Positions 56,665 to 64,000 of a DNA stretch of 64,000 nucleotides are shown one piece after another; position 1 is the stretch's first letter, and the number at the start of each line of letters is the position of its first letter. This DNA comes from Aeromicrobium sp. Sec7.5 (GTDB lineage: Bacteria > Actinomycetota > Actinomycetes > Propionibacteriales > Nocardioidaceae): contig NZ_JBAJIJ010000001.1 in the NCBI RefSeq assembly GCF_036867135.1, forward strand, positions 868,001 through 932,000, given 5' to 3'. The position numbers and the translations under genes are program-made. Under the pieces are notes generated by a model, which saw only the letters and a program-made list of their open reading frames with translations, searched no databases and was not told where the DNA came from.

Positions 56665-57285
56665 ATGGCGAAGAAGAAGTCCACGGCCGACAGCGTCGTC
56701 GCTGAGCTGAAGGCCCAGGTCAAGAAGTACGAGAAGACGATCGACAAGCTCGAGGCCCGCCTCGAGAAGCGCAAGATCGACGTCAAGAAGTACCAGGCCC
56801 TCGCCGACTCCTACAAGTCCGAGGCGGGCAAGTACAAGGACAAGGCGAAGAAGGCCGCCCGCAAGGCCGCCGAGGACGCCAAGCGCTTCGCCGCCAAGGT
56901 CGAGAACACCGCCGACGACATCGAGGACGCCGTCGAGGACGCGGCCGAGAAGGCCGGCGCACGCGTGGCGTCCGCCGCCCGCGATGCTCGCGGCGCCGTG
57001 ACCCGGGCCACGGGCGGCTCGGCGAAGTCGGCCCCCGCAGCCGCGAAGGCTCCGGCGAAGAAGACGGCGAAGAAGTCGACGGCGAAGAAGGCCCCGGCCA
57101 AGAAGCCGGCGAAGAAGGCCACGGCCAAGAAGGCGGCCCCGGCTACCAGCGGTGCGACCGCCCCGACGTCGTCGACGCCGAGCGCCAGCTGGACCGTCAC
57201 GCAGCTGCGCGCCGAGGCCCGCACGCGCGGCATCGCCGGCTACTCGCGCAAGTCGAAGGCGCAGCTGCTCACCGAGCTGGCCTGA
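56665..57285 (+). CDS. Histone H1-like protein with coiled coil and C-terminal Rho_N/SAP-like domain
   Basis: 206 residues. The first 90 are highly charged and helical (coiled-coil-like; AKKKSTADSVVAELKAQVKK), followed by an Ala/Asp/Glu-rich helix, then a low-complexity basic tail of PAKK/TAKK repeats (about 120-165), and a final 31-residue domain WTVTQLRAEARTRGIAGYSR-like, matching the Rho N-terminal/SAP fold. It should bind DNA or RNA nonspecifically. GAGGAG precedes the ATG. Confidence 0.82.
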   Translation: MAKKKSTADSVVAELKAQVKKYEKTIDKLEARLEKRKIDVKKYQALADSYKSEAGKYKDKAKKAARKAAEDAKRFAAKVENTADDIEDAVEDAAEKAGARVASAARDARGAVTRATGGSAKSAPAAAKAPAKKTAKKSTAKKAPAKKPAKKATAKKAAPATSGATAPTSSTPSASWTVTQLRAEARTRGIAGYSRKSKAQLLTELA

Positions 57286-57312
57286 GCCCCGCGGGGCCTG
57301 CGCCGGCCGGAC

Positions 57313-58029
57313 TCAGAGTCCGCGGCGCAGGCTCTGCGACAGTCGCTCGCCGGCGGCTACGACGGCCGGGGCGTGCATGCGGCCGGGCTGGCGGGTGAGG
57401 CGCTCCAGCGGTCCCGAGACCGAGACCGCCGCGACCACCTTGCCCGAGGGGGAGCGGACGGGGGCCGAGACCGATCCCACGCCGCTCTCGCGCTCGCCGA
57501 TGCTCTGCGCCCAGCCGCGCCGGCGGACGGCGGCCAGCTCGGCGGCCGAGAACGTGGCCTTGAGCAGGCCCTTGTTCATGCGCTCGGGGTCCTCCCACGA
57601 CAGCAGGACCTGGGCGGCCGAGCCGCCGGTCATCGTGAGCTGGCTGCCGACCGGGATCGAGTCGCGCAGACCCGTGGGGCGGTCGGCGGCCGACACGCAG
57701 ACCCGGTGGTCGCCCTGGCGGCGGAACAGCTGGGCCGACTCGCCCGTGATGTCGCGCAGCCGGGCCAGGACGGGGCCGGCGGCTGCGAGCAGGCGGTCCT
57801 CGCCGGCGGCCGAGGCCAGCTCGCCCAGGCGCGGGCCGAGGATGAAGCGACCCTGCATGTCGCGAGCCACGAGACGGTGGTGCTCCAGGGCCACGGCGAG
57901 CCGGTGGGCCGTCGGCCGGGCGAGACCGGTGGCGGCGACCAGACCCGCGAGCGTGGCAGGTCCGGGCTCGAGCGCCGCCAGCACCAGAGCGGCTTTGTCG
58001 AGAACCCCGACTCCGCTAGAGTTGTCCAT
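57313..58029 (-). CDS. IclR family regulator divergent from leuCD (NdgR/LtbR-like)
   Basis: 238 residues. Winged HTH at about 8-60 ([36 protein letters not shown]) and a C-terminal IclR effector domain. It is divergent from leuCD, the position of NdgR/LtbR regulators of leucine and sulfur-amino-acid genes in actinobacteria; orthology is inferred from this synteny. The ATG at 58029 is six bases after CAGTAT, and an inverted repeat at 58035-58048 overlaps that -10. Confidence 0.9.
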   Translation of the reverse strand: MDNSSGVGVLDKAALVLAALEPGPATLAGLVAATGLARPTAHRLAVALEHHRLVARDMQGRFILGPRLGELASAAGEDRLLAAAGPVLARLRDITGESAQLFRRQGDHRVCVSAADRPTGLRDSIPVGSQLTMTGGSAAQVLLSWEDPERMNKGLLKATFSAAELAAVRRRGWAQSIGERESGVGSVSAPVRSPSGKVVAAVSVSGPLERLTRQPGRMHAPAVVAAGERLSQSLRRGL

Positions 58030-58034
58030 GTCTT

Positions 58035-58048
58035 GATACTGCCGTATC
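58035..58048. promoter_or_regulatory. Candidate IclR-type operator between the regulator and leuC
   Basis: GATACTGCCGTATC: 5-bp arms GATAC/GTATC with a 4-base centre. It overlaps CAGTAT, the regulator gene's -10, six bases from its start codon. Confidence 0.6.
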
Positions 58049-58167
58049 GAATCGTGAGACGCAACCATGGGTTAGCGAACCCTGCGTGGCCTCTCCGGCG
58101 GGCGGTGGGACGAGGATGCGACAACAACCGAGACGCGAGACCAGCAACCTACGAGGGAGTGGCAGCA

Positions 58168-59589
58168 ATGGGCAGGACCCTGGCCGAGAAGATCTGGGAC
58201 GACCACGTCGTCCGCAGTGCCGCGGGAGAACCGGACCTCCTCTTCATCGATCTCCACCTGATCCACGAGGTCACCAGCCCGCAGGCCTTCGACGGGCTCC
58301 GGCTCTCGGGCCGCCCGGTGCGTCGTCCTGACCTGACGCTGGCCACCGAGGACCACAACATCCCCACGACCGACCTCGACAAGCCGATCGCCGACCTGGT
58401 CTCGCGCACGCAGGTCGAGACGCTGCGTCGCAACGCCGAGGAGTTCGGCGTCCGGCTGTACCCGATGGGCAACATCGACCAGGGCATCGTGCACGTCGTC
58501 GGCCCGCAGCTCGGCCTCACGCAGCCCGGCATGACGATCGTGTGCGGCGACTCGCACACCTCCACGCACGGTGCGTTCGGCTCGATCGCGTTCGGCATCG
58601 GCACGAGCGAGGTCGAGCACGTCCTGGCCACGCAGTCGCTGTCGCAGGCCAAGCCGAAGATGATGGCCGTCGAGGTCACCGGCGAGCTGCAGCCCGGCAC
58701 CACGGCCAAGGACCTGATCCTCGCGCTGATCGCGCAGGAGACCACGGGCGGCGGTCAGGGCTACATCGTCGAGTACCGCGGCGAGGCCATCCGCCAGCTG
58801 TCGATGGAAGCCCGCATGACGATCTGCAACATGAGCATCGAGTGGGGCGCCAAGGCCGGCCTGATCGCGCCCGACGCCACGACGTACGAGTACCTGAAGG
58901 GCCGCACGCACGCGCCGCAGGGCGAGGCGTGGGACCAGGCCGTTGCCTACTGGGACTCCCTCGTCAGCGACGACGACGCGTACTTCGACAAGACCATCAC
59001 GATCGACGCCTCCGAGGTCACCCCGTTCGTCACCTGGGGTACCAACCCGGGCCAGGGCGTGCCGCTGTCGGCCTCGGTGCCCGTCCCCGACGAGATCGAG
59101 GACGCCAACGAGAAGGTCGCCGCCGAGCGGGCCCTGGAGTACATGGGCCTGACCGCTGGCACGCCGATGCGCGACATCGCGATCGACACGGTCTTCATCG
59201 GCTCGTGCACCAACGGTCGCATGGAGGACCTGCGGGTCGTCGCCGACATCATCAAGGGCCGCACGGTCGCCGAGTCCACGCGCGTGCTCGTCGTGCCCGG
59301 TTCGGTCCGGGTGCGCCTGCAGGCCGAGGAGGAGGGGCTCGACCTGGTCTTCAAGGAGGCCGGCGCCGAGTGGCGCGGCGCAGGCTGCTCGATGTGCCTG
59401 GGCATGAACCCCGACACGCTCACCCCCGGCGAGCGCAGCGCCTCGACCTCGAACCGCAACTTCGAGGGCCGCCAGGGCAAGGGTGGTCGCACCCACCTGG
59501 TCTCGCCCGAGGTCGCCGCCGCCACCGCGGTGCTCGGCCACCTGGCCTCGCCCGCCGACCTGCCCGACACCGTCCCGGCTGGAGTCTGA
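58168..59589 (+). CDS. leuC: 3-isopropylmalate dehydratase large subunit
   Basis: 473 residues. Aconitase-fold with the 4Fe-4S ligands in [13 protein letters not shown] near 348 and [11 protein letters not shown] near 408; [14 protein letters not shown] near 130 is a substrate segment. With leuD it isomerises isopropylmalate in leucine synthesis. GAGGGAG precedes the ATG at 58168 with eight bases spacing. leuD starts three bases after the stop. Confidence 0.98.
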   Translation: MGRTLAEKIWDDHVVRSAAGEPDLLFIDLHLIHEVTSPQAFDGLRLSGRPVRRPDLTLATEDHNIPTTDLDKPIADLVSRTQVETLRRNAEEFGVRLYPMGNIDQGIVHVVGPQLGLTQPGMTIVCGDSHTSTHGAFGSIAFGIGTSEVEHVLATQSLSQAKPKMMAVEVTGELQPGTTAKDLILALIAQETTGGGQGYIVEYRGEAIRQLSMEARMTICNMSIEWGAKAGLIAPDATTYEYLKGRTHAPQGEAWDQAVAYWDSLVSDDDAYFDKTITIDASEVTPFVTWGTNPGQGVPLSASVPVPDEIEDANEKVAAERALEYMGLTAGTPMRDIAIDTVFIGSCTNGRMEDLRVVADIIKGRTVAESTRVLVVPGSVRVRLQAEEEGLDLVFKEAGAEWRGAGCSMCLGMNPDTLTPGERSASTSNRNFEGRQGKGGRTHLVSPEVAAATAVLGHLASPADLPDTVPAGV

Positions 59590-59592
59590 ATC

Positions 59593-60192
59593 ATGGAGAA
59601 GTTCACCTCGCACACCGGCGTCGCCGCCCCCCTGCGTCGCAGCAACGTCGACACCGACCAGATCATCCCCGCCGTCTACCTCAAGCGGGTCACGCGCTCG
59701 GGCTTCGAGGACGGCCTGTTCGCCGCCTGGCGAGGCGACCCCGACTTCGTGCTCAACCAGCCCGCGTACGAGCACGCCACCGTGCTGATCGCCGGTCCTG
59801 ACTTCGGCACCGGGTCGTCGCGCGAGCACGCCGTGTGGGCGCTGCAGAACTACGGCTTCAAGGCCGTCATCAGCCCGCGCTTCGGCGACATCTTCCGCGG
59901 CAACTCCGGCAAGGCCGGCCTGCTGGCCGCCGAGGTCGACGAGAAGGTCGTGCAGGCGCTCTGGGACTTCGTGGCCGCCAACCCGGGTGCCTCCGTCACG
60001 GTCGACCTGGAGTCGCGCACGGTCAGCGCCGGCGAGGGCCCCGATCGCATCGAGGACTCCTTCACGATCGACGACTACACCCGCTGGCGCCTGCTCGAGG
60101 GCCTCGACGACGTGGCCATCACGCTGTCGCACGAGGACCACATCGAGGCGTACGAGGCCAAGCGGCTGTCGTTCAAGCCCGCCACGTCGTGA
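59593..60192 (+). CDS. leuD: 3-isopropylmalate dehydratase small subunit
   Basis: 199 residues. [29 protein letters not shown] near 15-43 and [17 protein letters not shown] near 68-84 are the LeuD signatures. It is complete and adjacent to leuC. It overlaps the next gene (GTG 60189) by four bases, so a small SRPBCC-like protein is co-translated. Confidence 0.98.
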   Translation: MEKFTSHTGVAAPLRRSNVDTDQIIPAVYLKRVTRSGFEDGLFAAWRGDPDFVLNQPAYEHATVLIAGPDFGTGSSREHAVWALQNYGFKAVISPRFGDIFRGNSGKAGLLAAEVDEKVVQALWDFVAANPGASVTVDLESRTVSAGEGPDRIEDSFTIDDYTRWRLLEGLDDVAITLSHEDHIEAYEAKRLSFKPATS

Positions 60193-60659
60193 GCCGGGGC
60201 GCGGCGCCCGTCGTCGTCCGGCGGGAGTCGCTCCTGCCGGTGCCGGCCGACGTCGTCTGGGCGCGTGTCACGACCGCCGACGGCATCAACCACGAGCTCG
60301 GCCCGTGGATGTCGATGTCACTGCCCGCCGGTGCTGACACCCTCGACATCGCCAGTGTGACGCCGACGGTGCACCTGGGTCGGTCCTGGATCCGCCTGTT
60401 CGGCGTGCTCCCGGTCGACTTCGACGACATCTCGATCACCGAGCTCGAGCCCGGACGACGATTCCTGGAGCAGTCGCGGATGCTCAGTGCGCCGGTCTGG
60501 CAGCACGAGCGGGTCGTCGATCCCGTGGGCGACGACTCCTGCCACGTGCGGGACGTCGTCACCTTTACTCCGCGGGCAGCGCTTCGCCCTGTGGCTCCTC
60601 GTGTCGTCGGTGCGCTCTTCAGCCACCGCCACCGACGTCTGCAGCAGTACTGGGTCTGA
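60189..60659 (+). CDS. SRPBCC/START-like protein downstream of leuD
   Basis: 156 residues. [23 protein letters not shown] at the N-terminus and the beta-rich middle ([16 protein letters not shown]) fit a START-type ligand-binding fold, of which the function is unknown. GTG 60189 overlaps the leuD stop (GTGA), so expression is coupled to leucine genes. This coupling is the only functional hint. Confidence 0.75.
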   Translation: MSRGAAPVVVRRESLLPVPADVVWARVTTADGINHELGPWMSMSLPAGADTLDIASVTPTVHLGRSWIRLFGVLPVDFDDISITELEPGRRFLEQSRMLSAPVWQHERVVDPVGDDSCHVRDVVTFTPRAALRPVAPRVVGALFSHRHRRLQQYWV

Positions 60660-60676
60660 GGGTTCAGCCGCCTGCG

Positions 60677-60994
60677 TCAGCCCTTCGTGACGGCGGCGTG
60701 GATCGCGGCGACCTGCTCCGCGATCTGGGGCACCTGCTTGAGCAGGGCCATCTCGTCCTCGAGGTCGGTGAGCAGCGCCTGCACCTGGCCGAGCGCGTCC
60801 CGGGTCTCGGCCAGGGTGGTCTGCGTCTGAGCCAGCACCTCGTGGGTCTCGGTCAAGGTGCTGCCGACGGTCGTGAGGGTGTCGTCGACCGATGACAGCG
60901 TGCCGTCGACGCGCCCGAGGACGCCGTCGACGTTGACCAGGACCTTGTCGGCGCGGCTCAGCAGCGCGGCGGGATTGGCGGGAAGCAGAGCCAT
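60677..60994 (-). CDS. Hypothetical coiled-coil protein
   Basis: 105 residues, not recognised. A long heptad-like helix from about 12 to 90, with internally repeated segments (VDGVLGRVDGTLSSVDDTLTTVGSTL, described only as VDxxL repeats every 7 residues), low in aromatic and Cys residues. It could oligomerise or bind a surface. GGAGG is four bases before the ATG. Divergent from the plsC-like gene. Confidence 0.65.
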   Translation of the reverse strand: MALLPANPAALLSRADKVLVNVDGVLGRVDGTLSSVDDTLTTVGSTLTETHEVLAQTQTTLAETRDALGQVQALLTDLEDEMALLKQVPQIAEQVAAIHAAVTKG

Positions 60995-61054
60995 GGTTTC
61001 CTCCGTGTGAGTGACCTGCGTCATGTCTGAGCGACAAGGTACTAGGGTTCGGAC

Positions 61055-61810
61055 ATGCCCAGGAGGACAAATTTGCCGCGCATGACGCGGTGGGTGGTCC
61101 GGATCCTGCGCCCCCTCCTGATGCTGATCACCCGGCGTGACTGGCAGGGCGCCGAGAAGCTGCCGCAGGGCGGCTACGTGCTCGCCCCGAACCACATCTC
61201 CCACGTCGACCCGATCCTGCTCGCCCACTTCATGGTCGACCACGGCGTCACGCCGCGGTACCTCGCGAAGGACACGCTGTTCGACGTCAGGCTGATCGGT
61301 GCGATCGTGCGTGGGGCCGAGCAGATCCCCGTCCACCGGAGCACGGCGGGGGCCGCGGAGTCGCTCCGCACGGCCGTGGAGTCGGTGCAGGCCGGCCAGG
61401 TCGTCACGATCTACCCCGAGGGCACGATCACGCGCGACCCCGACCTCTGGCCCATGTCGTCGCGCACGGGTGCCGTGCGGGTCGCGCTGGCCAGCGGCAG
61501 GCCGTTGGTCCCCCTCGCGCAGTGGGGCGCCCAGGACATGCTGTGGCCCTACTCGAAGCGACTGCGTCTGCTGCCGCGCAAGACCATCCACGTGCACGTC
61601 GGCGATCCCGTCGACCTGACCGACTTCGAGGGCCTCGAGCTCACCGAGGACCTCCTCCACCGAGCCACCGACCGCCTGGTCGACGCCTTGACGGCGATGC
61701 TCGGCGAGATCCGGGGCGAGCTGCCGCGGGGCGCACGGTTCGACGTGCGGACGCTCGAGCGCCCCCGGTCCACCCTTCCCGACCCCACGACGAACACCGA
61801 GGAGCACTGA
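61055..61810 (+). CDS. 1-acyl-sn-glycerol-3-phosphate acyltransferase-like (PlsC family)
   Basis: 251 residues. The acyltransferase motifs are [13 protein letters not shown] near 45 (NHxxxxD) and [16 protein letters not shown] near 120 (EGT). It acylates a lysophospholipid precursor at the membrane. The ATG at 61055 follows TAGGGT by six bases, so the mRNA is probably leaderless. It shares a single base with gpsA, an adjacent step of phospholipid synthesis. Confidence 0.92.
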   Translation: MPRRTNLPRMTRWVVRILRPLLMLITRRDWQGAEKLPQGGYVLAPNHISHVDPILLAHFMVDHGVTPRYLAKDTLFDVRLIGAIVRGAEQIPVHRSTAGAAESLRTAVESVQAGQVVTIYPEGTITRDPDLWPMSSRTGAVRVALASGRPLVPLAQWGAQDMLWPYSKRLRLLPRKTIHVHVGDPVDLTDFEGLELTEDLLHRATDRLVDALTAMLGEIRGELPRGARFDVRTLERPRSTLPDPTTNTEEH

Positions 61811-62811
61811 TGGCCACCATCGCAGTCATGGGAGCAGGCTCCTGGGGAACGGCGTTCGCGCTCGTGCTGGCCGACGCCGGCAACCAGGTCCGTATCTGGG
61901 GTCGTCGCACCGAGCTGTGCGAGGCCATCTCGACGACCCACGAGAACCCCGACTACCTGCCCGGCATCGCCCTGCCGGAGTCGATCACGGCCTCCGCCGA
62001 CGCCGGCGAGGTGCTCGACGGCGCCGAGGTCGTGGTGCTCGCGGTCCCGTCCCAGCAGCTGCGCGGCAACCTCGACGCCTGGGGCAAGCACGTCCCCGAC
62101 GACGCCGTGTTCGTCAGCCTCATGAAGGGGGTCGAGCTCGGCACCCACCTGCGCATGAGCGAGGTCATCGCCGAGATCACCGGCGCCGGCCCCGAGCGCA
62201 TCGCGGTGGTGAGCGGTCCGAACCTGGCGAAGGAGATCGCGGCACGGGAGCCGGCGGCCAGCGTCGTGGCCTGCGCCGACGAGGCCACGGCGATGCGGCT
62301 GCAGACGATCTGCCACTCGCCGGCCTTCCGGCCCTACACGAACAACGACGTGGTCGGCTGCGAGCTGGGCGGCACCACCAAGAACATCATCGGTCTCGCG
62401 GTCGGGGTCGCGGTCGGGCTGGGCTTCGGCGACAACGCCAAGGCGTCGATCATCACCCGCGGCCTGGCCGAGACGGGTCGTCTCGGTGCCGCGCTGGGGG
62501 CCGACCCCATGACGTTCGCTGGCCTGGCGGGCCTGGGCGACCTCGTGGCCACCTGCTCCTCACCGCTGTCGCGCAACCGCACGTTCGGCGAGAAGCTCGG
62601 CCAGGGCCTCACGGTCGACGAGGCTGCCGCTCAGATGCGTCAGGTGGCCGAAGGGGTGAAGTCGTGCACCTCGGTCAAGGAGCTCGCCGCGATCCACGGC
62701 GTCGAGATGCCGATCGTCGACGCGGTCGACGCCCTGGTGCAGGGCACGATCACGCCGACCGAGCTGGTCAAGGCGATGATCGCGCGTCAGACCCAGCCCG
62801 AGGTGCGCTGA
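61810..62811 (+). CDS. gpsA: Glycerol-3-phosphate dehydrogenase [NAD(P)+]
   Basis: 333 residues. The N-terminal Rossmann motif [16 protein letters not shown] and the catalytic-Lys region [13 protein letters not shown] near 190 are intact. It makes sn-glycerol-3-phosphate for phospholipids. The start ATG is coupled to the plsC-like gene (TGATG). Its last 25 bases overlap the end of the convergent trans-sulfuration gene. Confidence 0.97.
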   Translation: MATIAVMGAGSWGTAFALVLADAGNQVRIWGRRTELCEAISTTHENPDYLPGIALPESITASADAGEVLDGAEVVVLAVPSQQLRGNLDAWGKHVPDDAVFVSLMKGVELGTHLRMSEVIAEITGAGPERIAVVSGPNLAKEIAAREPAASVVACADEATAMRLQTICHSPAFRPYTNNDVVGCELGGTTKNIIGLAVGVAVGLGFGDNAKASIITRGLAETGRLGAALGADPMTFAGLAGLGDLVATCSSPLSRNRTFGEKLGQGLTVDEAAAQMRQVAEGVKSCTSVKELAAIHGVEMPIVDAVDALVQGTITPTELVKAMIARQTQPEVR

Positions 62812-63914
62812 GGCTCACGGCGGGCTCCGCCGGCCGGCGTCGCTCCACCCACCACGGCGTCGAGGCACCGCGCGATGTCGTCCCAGACGTCCTCGACGTT
62901 CTCGATGCCGACCGACAGGCGCACCAGGGCCTCCGGGACGTTCTCCGGCTCGCCGGGGTGCCGACGACGGCGCTCCCAGGAGGTCTCGACGCCGCCCAGG
63001 CTCGTGGCGTGCACCACGACCTCGCTCGACTCCGTGGCCTGCTGGGCGGCCTCGGAGCCGGCGATGACCTCGAAGGCGATCATCGTGCCGAAGCCGGGGT
63101 AGCGCACGCCCGCCACGTCGGTGCGATCGAGCAGCCGGGCCGCGATCTCGGTGGCGTTCTGCTCGGCGCGGTCGAGGCGGACGTGGAGCGTGCGCAGGCC
63201 GCGAAGGGCGAGGTAGGACTCCAGCGACCCGGGGACCGAGCCCAACGACGTGCGGCGCGTGCGCAGGGCGCGCGCGGCGCGCTCGTCGTGGGTGACGACG
63301 ACGCCCATCAGGACGTCGCTGTGGCCCGCCAGCAGCTTCGAGGCGGAGTGCACGACGAAGTCGGCGCCGAGGTCGAGGGGGCGCTGGCGCAGCGGGGTGG
63401 CCAGGGTGTTGTCGACGACCACCGCGGTGCCGAACGCCGTGACGGCCGCACTGATCGCGCGGATGTCGGCGACGTCGAGCTCGGGGTTGGTGGGGGACTC
63501 GAGCCACACCATCGCGGCATCGGCCGAGGCGGCGATGACGGCCTCGGTGTCGGTGACGTCGACGAGCTCCAGCTCGAGCAGGCCACGGCGGGCCCGACGG
63601 TCGAGCTCGACCGTCGTGCCGTAGTAGCTGCCGTCGGCCGCCACGACCTTGGCCCCGACGGGGAGCAGCTCCAGCACCGAGACCGTGGCCGCCATGCCGG
63701 ACCCGAACGAGACCGCGTGGCCGCCCTCGAGCGCACCGACCGCCTCCTCGAACGCCTCCCACCCGGGATTGCCGTGCCGGGCGTACTCCGAATCACCCCC
63801 CGGCACGAGCGCCGTGGCGAGGGTGATGGGGGTGTTCAAGGGGCCGCCGGGAGTGCGGGGCGGGCGGCCAGCAGCCACGGCGAGCGTCTCGAGCGAAGTC
63901 GGTCGGACAGACAT
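62787..63914 (-). CDS. Trans-sulfuration family PLP enzyme (cystathionine gamma-lyase/synthase-like)
   Basis: 375 residues. [16 protein letters not shown] near 65 (PLP phosphate-binding), [15 protein letters not shown] near 155 and [15 protein letters not shown] near 185, with Lys forming the Schiff base. It should act on cystathionine or related thioethers. ATG 63914 is six bases after CACAAT. Convergent 25-bp overlap with gpsA; divergent from the gene starting at 63962. Confidence 0.92.
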   Translation of the reverse strand: MSVRPTSLETLAVAAGRPPRTPGGPLNTPITLATALVPGGDSEYARHGNPGWEAFEEAVGALEGGHAVSFGSGMAATVSVLELLPVGAKVVAADGSYYGTTVELDRRARRGLLELELVDVTDTEAVIAASADAAMVWLESPTNPELDVADIRAISAAVTAFGTAVVVDNTLATPLRQRPLDLGADFVVHSASKLLAGHSDVLMGVVVTHDERAARALRTRRTSLGSVPGSLESYLALRGLRTLHVRLDRAEQNATEIAARLLDRTDVAGVRYPGFGTMIAFEVIAGSEAAQQATESSEVVVHATSLGGVETSWERRRRHPGEPENVPEALVRLSVGIENVEDVWDDIARCLDAVVGGATPAGGARREPQRTSGWV

Positions 63915-63961
63915 GCGCCTATTGTGCAAGGTCGTCAGTGAGCGGCGATAGGGTCCTGAGG

Positions 63962-64000
63962 ATGAGTTCTTCAACCGGCGGCTCCCGCACCCGTGTCTGC
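63962..64000 (+). CDS. N-terminal fragment of a gene, possibly D-alanine--D-alanine ligase
   Basis: Thirteen codons (MSSSTGGSRTRVC) to the window edge. The ATG follows TAGGGT (63949-63954) by seven bases, a leaderless arrangement. ddl commonly follows gpsA in actinobacteria, which is the only reason for the suggestion; identity cannot be checked here. Confidence 0.45.
   Translation, partial: MSSSTGGSRTRVC

Noticed and set aside
58072..60141. Open frame of 689 codons antisense to leuCD
   Set aside because: Shadow of two well-conserved genes; no recognisable protein.

Overview
The window is 64 kb of high-GC DNA from an actinobacterium. Gene content and order point to the Nocardioidaceae (an Aeromicrobium- or Nocardioides-like organism): mtrA-mtrB-lpqB-comF-hpf-secA, an Rv3235-type gene next to a LysM gene, WS/DGAT, ispD, and an ND-type gltX beside tRNA-Gln and tRNA-Glu. 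This placement is inferred from family content and order; no search was run. There is no phage, integrase, IS element, CRISPR array or rRNA. Almost all of it is chromosomal backbone, densely packed, with many 1-4 base start/stop overlaps.

Layout. 1-9.3 kb: an HTTM membrane protein, an MFS transporter, an M13 metallopeptidase, a siderophore-interacting reductase, ispD, a GT2 glycosyltransferase and a two-gene Trk/Ktr potassium system. 9.5-21.6 kb: Trm112-like, ahcY, mtrAB-lpqB, comF, hpf, an orphan LuxR-type regulator, a YcaQ-type glycosylase and secA. 21.5-28.6 kb: an Rv3235-like/LysM pair, a small HTH protein, a CpaB/CpaE-like pair, a WS/DGAT-like protein, and DUF2505 and PspA proteins. 28.6-35.5 kb: a two-component system, trmL, tRNA-Leu, an HNH protein, bcp, a FUSC protein, and a leader ORF with an intrinsic terminator ahead of a small gene. 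35.6-43.4 kb: an amino-acid ABC transporter with an N-acyl-D-amino-acid deacylase, an N-acylamino-acid racemase-like enzyme, a GNAT and a divergent PucR regulator. 43.4-53.7 kb: thioesterase, VOC, quinone reductase, recO, uppS, efeUOB under a predicted iron box, an FAH-family protein, gltX and three tRNAs. 53.8-64 kb: a NYN-LOTUS protein, alkylation repair (Ada-AlkA fusion plus Ogt), a histone H1-like protein, an IclR regulator divergent from leuCD, plsC-like, gpsA, a trans-sulfuration enzyme and the first codons of a gene that may be ddl.

A recurring feature is that start codons sit 6-8 bases after a TANNNT (or weaker CANNNT) hexamer with no Shine-Dalgarno. This is the arrangement of leaderless transcripts, and I used it to choose many starts. 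The clearest case is at 4554-4572, where two divergent leaderless genes have -10 boxes that overlap on opposite strands.

The most unusual pieces are (1) the 34.97-35.52 kb locus, with promoter, perfect Shine-Dalgarno, 40-codon TTG-initiated leader ORF, a terminator with a T tract, then a small gene; and (2) the amino-acid deracemisation-type operon with its PucR regulator and an 11-bp direct repeat in the shared promoter. I saw both directly as sequence arrangements; the functions proposed for them are inference.
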